From Bacteroidota bacterium (lineage in GTDB: Bacteria; Bacteroidota; Bacteroidia; Cytophagales; Cyclobacteriaceae), in assembly GCA_023417955.1 (NCBI GenBank), contig JAEZDW010000419.1:1-8128 (forward strand): 8,128 bases of DNA. The letters run 5' to 3'. Shown here piece by piece: positions 5,726-8,128 of the stretch; the first letter of the stretch is position 1; each line of letters opens with the position of its first letter. A program made the translations under genes and the position numbers. Below the pieces are notes generated by a model, which was not told the origin of the DNA, did not search any database, and worked only from the letters and a program-made list of their open reading frames with translations.

Positions 5726-7636
5726 ATGATTTCGCGCGAAACCATCGATGAGATTAAGAGCAGAATGGACATTCTGGATGTCGTTGGCGACTTTGTTTCG
5801 CTCAAACGATCCGGTCAGAACTACAAGGCACTCAGTCCCTTTACCAACGAAAAGACCGCGTCATTCTATGTAGTTCCGTCGAAAGGCATCTTTAAGGACT
5901 TCAGCAGCGGTAAGGGTGGTGATGCCATAACCTTTGTGATGGAGCATGAAGGGATGAGCTACATGGAGGCCATCCGCTACCTCGGTCAAAAGTATGGCGT
6001 TGACATTCAGGAGAGTACACCTTCGCAGGAAGCGCTTGCGAGTCAGACATCGCGCGATAGCCTCTACATTCTGATGAATTACGCAAAGGAGTACTACCGG
6101 AAGCTGCTCTACGATCATGACGAGGGCCGTAGCATCGGTTTAAGTTACTTCCGTGAACGCGGCTTCAATGACCGAACCCTTGAGAAATTCGAACTTGGGT
6201 ACAGCCTTGACGAATGGGATCACCTCACCAAAAAGGCGCTTGCCGATGGCTATAGCGAAGAAATGCTTGAGAAAGCGGGCCTGCTGATAAAAAAAGAGGG
6301 TGGCAAACGCTACGACCGCTTTCGCGGAAGGGTGATTTTCCCGGTACACAATCTCTCAGGTAAGGTGATTGCCTTTGGGGCCCGGATGCTCAAAAAGGAA
6401 AAGGAGCAACCGAAGTACATCAATTCGCCGGAAACCGAGATCTACCACAAAAGCAACGTCCTCTACGGCTTATTTCAGGGCAAGAATGCGATCCGCAGGG
6501 AGGGCTTTTGCTATCTCGTCGAAGGATACACGGACGTCATTTCGCTGCATCAGTCCGGGATTGATAATGTGGTTGCATCTTCCGGCACGGCACTGACAGA
6601 AGAACAGATAAAGCTTATTCGCCGCTTCAGTGAGAACATTACCGTGCTTTACGATGGCGATGCCGCCGGTATCAAGGCCGCTCTCCGGGGTGTTGATCTG
6701 GTACTCAAGGAGGGCCTGAACGTACGAATTGTATTGCTGCCTGATGGTGAGGATCCCGACAGCTTTTCGCGCCGTATGGGGAGTACTGAGCTTTCCCAAT
6801 ACCTGAAACAGCAGTCAAAGGACTTCATTTCCTTCAAAATTGACCTTTATTCAGCGGAGGCCGGAAACGATCCAATTCGCAAGGCGGAGGCAATTCGCGA
6901 GATCGTCACCAGTATCGGTTTCATTCCTGATCCAATAAAAAGGTCCGTCTACCTGCAGGAGACGAGTCAGCTGCTGAAGATTTCGGAGGCTGTTCTGGTC
7001 ACGGAATTGAACAAAATCCTCATTTCTGAGCGGAAAAAGAAAGAACAGGATACCAGGCAGGCTCCGATTCCACAGCCGCCGGTTGACGATCCTCTGCCCC
7101 CGGTCAGGGTGGATTTAAATAATATGGTTCAGATGCAGGAACGGGAATCCATCCGTTTGTTGTTGAACTATGCAGAAAACAGCTATGACGAACAGCGGCT
7201 GGTTGACTTTATGGTGACTGAACTTGAAGATGTAGAGTTTACCAATCCGGTTTATAAATCGATCTATTCCGAGTTCCGGGAGGCTGCTCAACGCGGGCAG
7301 GCCCTGGATACGCTCTACTTCATGGAAAACGCGGCCGAAACAGTGAGGAACACGGTAGCTGAATTGACAACTCACCGGTATGAAACGAGCCCGCACTGGG
7401 GTGAGAAATATCATATTTATTTTCCGCACGAGCGTGACATTTTGAATGACATGGCTTATTCAAATGTGCTACGTTTAAAATTCAGAATGATTCAGAAACT
7501 TATTGACGAGAACCTGAAGCAAATAAGAGAAGCTAAAACAGACGAGGAAATTGATACTTACATTACGATTCAACAACAACTCAAGGATGCTGAAAAAGAA
7601 CTTGCTTCGGTACTCGGCATTGTGATTCCGAAGTAG
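5726..7636 (+). CDS. dnaG: DNA primase DnaG with a zinc-ligand-free N-terminal domain
   Basis: DnaG makes the RNA primers for chromosome replication and works with the DnaB helicase at the fork. The 636-residue length is normal. N-terminal CHC2-type domain (about 1-95): the fold-level pattern is kept, but the usual CPFH...CFGC ligands read SPFT (37-40) and DFSS (58-61), so none of the four zinc ligands remains. Catalytic core (about 110-430): YFRERGF (141-147), RFRGRVIFPV (198-207) and YINSPET (231-237), then the TOPRIM part with VEGYTDV (265-271) holding Glu266, LYDGDAAG (308-315) holding Asp310 and Asp312, and DPDSF (343-347). A basic, proline-rich linker (about 435-460) leads to a helical C-terminal helicase-binding region (about 465-636). 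The ATG at 5726 matches the family N-terminus, and the gene ends in TAG. All catalytic acids are present, so the enzyme should be active. ribB follows 44 bases downstream on the same strand. Confidence 0.97.
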   Translation: MISRETIDEIKSRMDILDVVGDFVSLKRSGQNYKALSPFTNEKTASFYVVPSKGIFKDFSSGKGGDAITFVMEHEGMSYMEAIRYLGQKYGVDIQESTPSQEALASQTSRDSLYILMNYAKEYYRKLLYDHDEGRSIGLSYFRERGFNDRTLEKFELGYSLDEWDHLTKKALADGYSEEMLEKAGLLIKKEGGKRYDRFRGRVIFPVHNLSGKVIAFGARMLKKEKEQPKYINSPETEIYHKSNVLYGLFQGKNAIRREGFCYLVEGYTDVISLHQSGIDNVVASSGTALTEEQIKLIRRFSENITVLYDGDAAGIKAALRGVDLVLKEGLNVRIVLLPDGEDPDSFSRRMGSTELSQYLKQQSKDFISFKIDLYSAEAGNDPIRKAEAIREIVTSIGFIPDPIKRSVYLQETSQLLKISEAVLVTELNKILISERKKKEQDTRQAPIPQPPVDDPLPPVRVDLNNMVQMQERESIRLLLNYAENSYDEQRLVDFMVTELEDVEFTNPVYKSIYSEFREAAQRGQALDTLYFMENAAETVRNTVAELTTHRYETSPHWGEKYHIYFPHERDILNDMAYSNVLRLKFRMIQKLIDENLKQIREAKTDEEIDTYITIQQQLKDAEKELASVLGIVIPK

Positions 7637-7680
7637 AATCGGAAATAAATAACTACGGGTGCGCTACTATTAATACAAAA

Positions 7681-8128
7681 ATGAGTGATATAAAACTGGA
7701 TACGATTGAGGAGGCCATTGAAGATATCCGGAATGGCAAAGTGATCATCGTGGTCGATGATGAGGACCGCGAAAACGAAGGTGATTTTATTTGTGCTGCG
7801 GAGTCGGTGACACCGGAGATTATCAACTTTATGGCTACACACGGCCGCGGACTGATTTGCGCGCCACTCATTGAGGACCGCTGTGAAGAGTTGGGACTTG
7901 AGATGATGGTGGGAAGAAATACCGCGGCGTTTGAAACACCGTTCACCGTCTCAGTAGATTTGCTGGGGCATGGTTGTACTACGGGCATTTCTGCACATGA
8001 CCGTTTTAAAACGATTCGTGCGCTGGTCGACCCTGAAACCAAGCCTGAGGAACTTGGTAAACCCGGACATATTTTTCCGCTTAAGGCGAAACGGGGTGGG
8101 GTACTCCGGCGAGCAGGCCATACAGAGG
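7681..8128 (+). CDS. ribB: 3,4-dihydroxy-2-butanone 4-phosphate synthase, possibly RibBA, cut by the window edge
   Basis: Converts ribulose 5-phosphate to 3,4-dihydroxy-2-butanone 4-phosphate plus formate, the four-carbon precursor of riboflavin, in the cytoplasm. The ATG at 7681 opens a frame with 149 codons before the right edge. Family motifs run in order: VVDDEDRENEGDF (24-36), the acidic metal-binding loop; ATHGRGLIC (52-60); PFTVSVD (87-93); TTGISAHDR (100-108); PGHIFPLKAKRGGVLRRAGH (128-147), followed by TE, which carries the catalytic histidines and glutamate. Bacteroidota often fuse this domain to GTP cyclohydrolase II (RibBA, about 400 residues); the fusion part would lie beyond the window, so it cannot be judged. 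The 44-base gap after dnaG holds no room for an FMN riboswitch, and co-transcription with dnaG is plausible. Confidence 0.95.
   Translation, partial: MSDIKLDTIEEAIEDIRNGKVIIVVDDEDRENEGDFICAAESVTPEIINFMATHGRGLICAPLIEDRCEELGLEMMVGRNTAAFETPFTVSVDLLGHGCTTGISAHDRFKTIRALVDPETKPEELGKPGHIFPLKAKRGGVLRRAGHTE

Noticed and set aside
7637..7680. FMN riboswitch before ribB
   Set aside because: The gap between dnaG and ribB is only 44 bases, too short for the FMN aptamer, and none of its conserved elements is visible.
1..8128. CRISPR array, insertion sequence, tRNA or rRNA
   Set aside because: No regularly spaced repeats, transposase motifs, terminal inverted repeats or RNA gene signatures were seen; nearly all bases are accounted for by six protein genes.

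Overview
This 8,128-base window looks like chromosomal DNA of a Bacteroidota, most likely of the Cytophagales type. The evidence is a secreted protease with a type IX secretion (T9SS) C-terminal sorting domain, the style of the Mrp, DnaG and RibB proteins, and the absence of Shine-Dalgarno-like sequences before the starts. Base composition is near 50% GC. The genus cannot be fixed from the sequence alone.

Layout. On the minus strand, reading right to left from about 5495, there are four genes: mrp (P-loop Fe-S carrier ATPase with an N-terminal MIP18/DUF59 domain), nfu (small NifU C-terminal-type scaffold, whose start overlaps the mrp stop as TGATG), a large secreted M43-family metalloprotease with two tandem adhesive or lectin-like units and a T9SS tail, and ddl (D-alanine--D-alanine ligase, cut by the left edge). 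A divergent intergenic region of 230 bases (5496-5725) separates these from two plus-strand genes: dnaG (primase) and ribB or ribBA (3,4-dihydroxy-2-butanone 4-phosphate synthase, cut by the right edge).

How the genes work together. mrp and nfu form a translationally coupled Fe-S cluster pair. The protease is an exported T9SS cargo, and a hairpin in its leader may separate it from nfu. ddl serves peptidoglycan precursor synthesis, dnaG serves replication priming, and ribB serves flavin synthesis. This is mainly housekeeping DNA. I see no mobile element, CRISPR array, RNA gene or defence system.

The points most worth a second look are altered metal or structural sites in otherwise intact proteins. 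All four zinc-ligand positions of the DnaG zinc-binding domain are non-cysteine/non-histidine (Ser, Thr, Asp, Ser). Mrp lacks the C-terminal CxxC cluster-bridging motif, while its coupled neighbour Nfu carries one. The M43 protease has Leu where the metzincin Met-turn methionine is expected. I found no clearly new multi-gene system.
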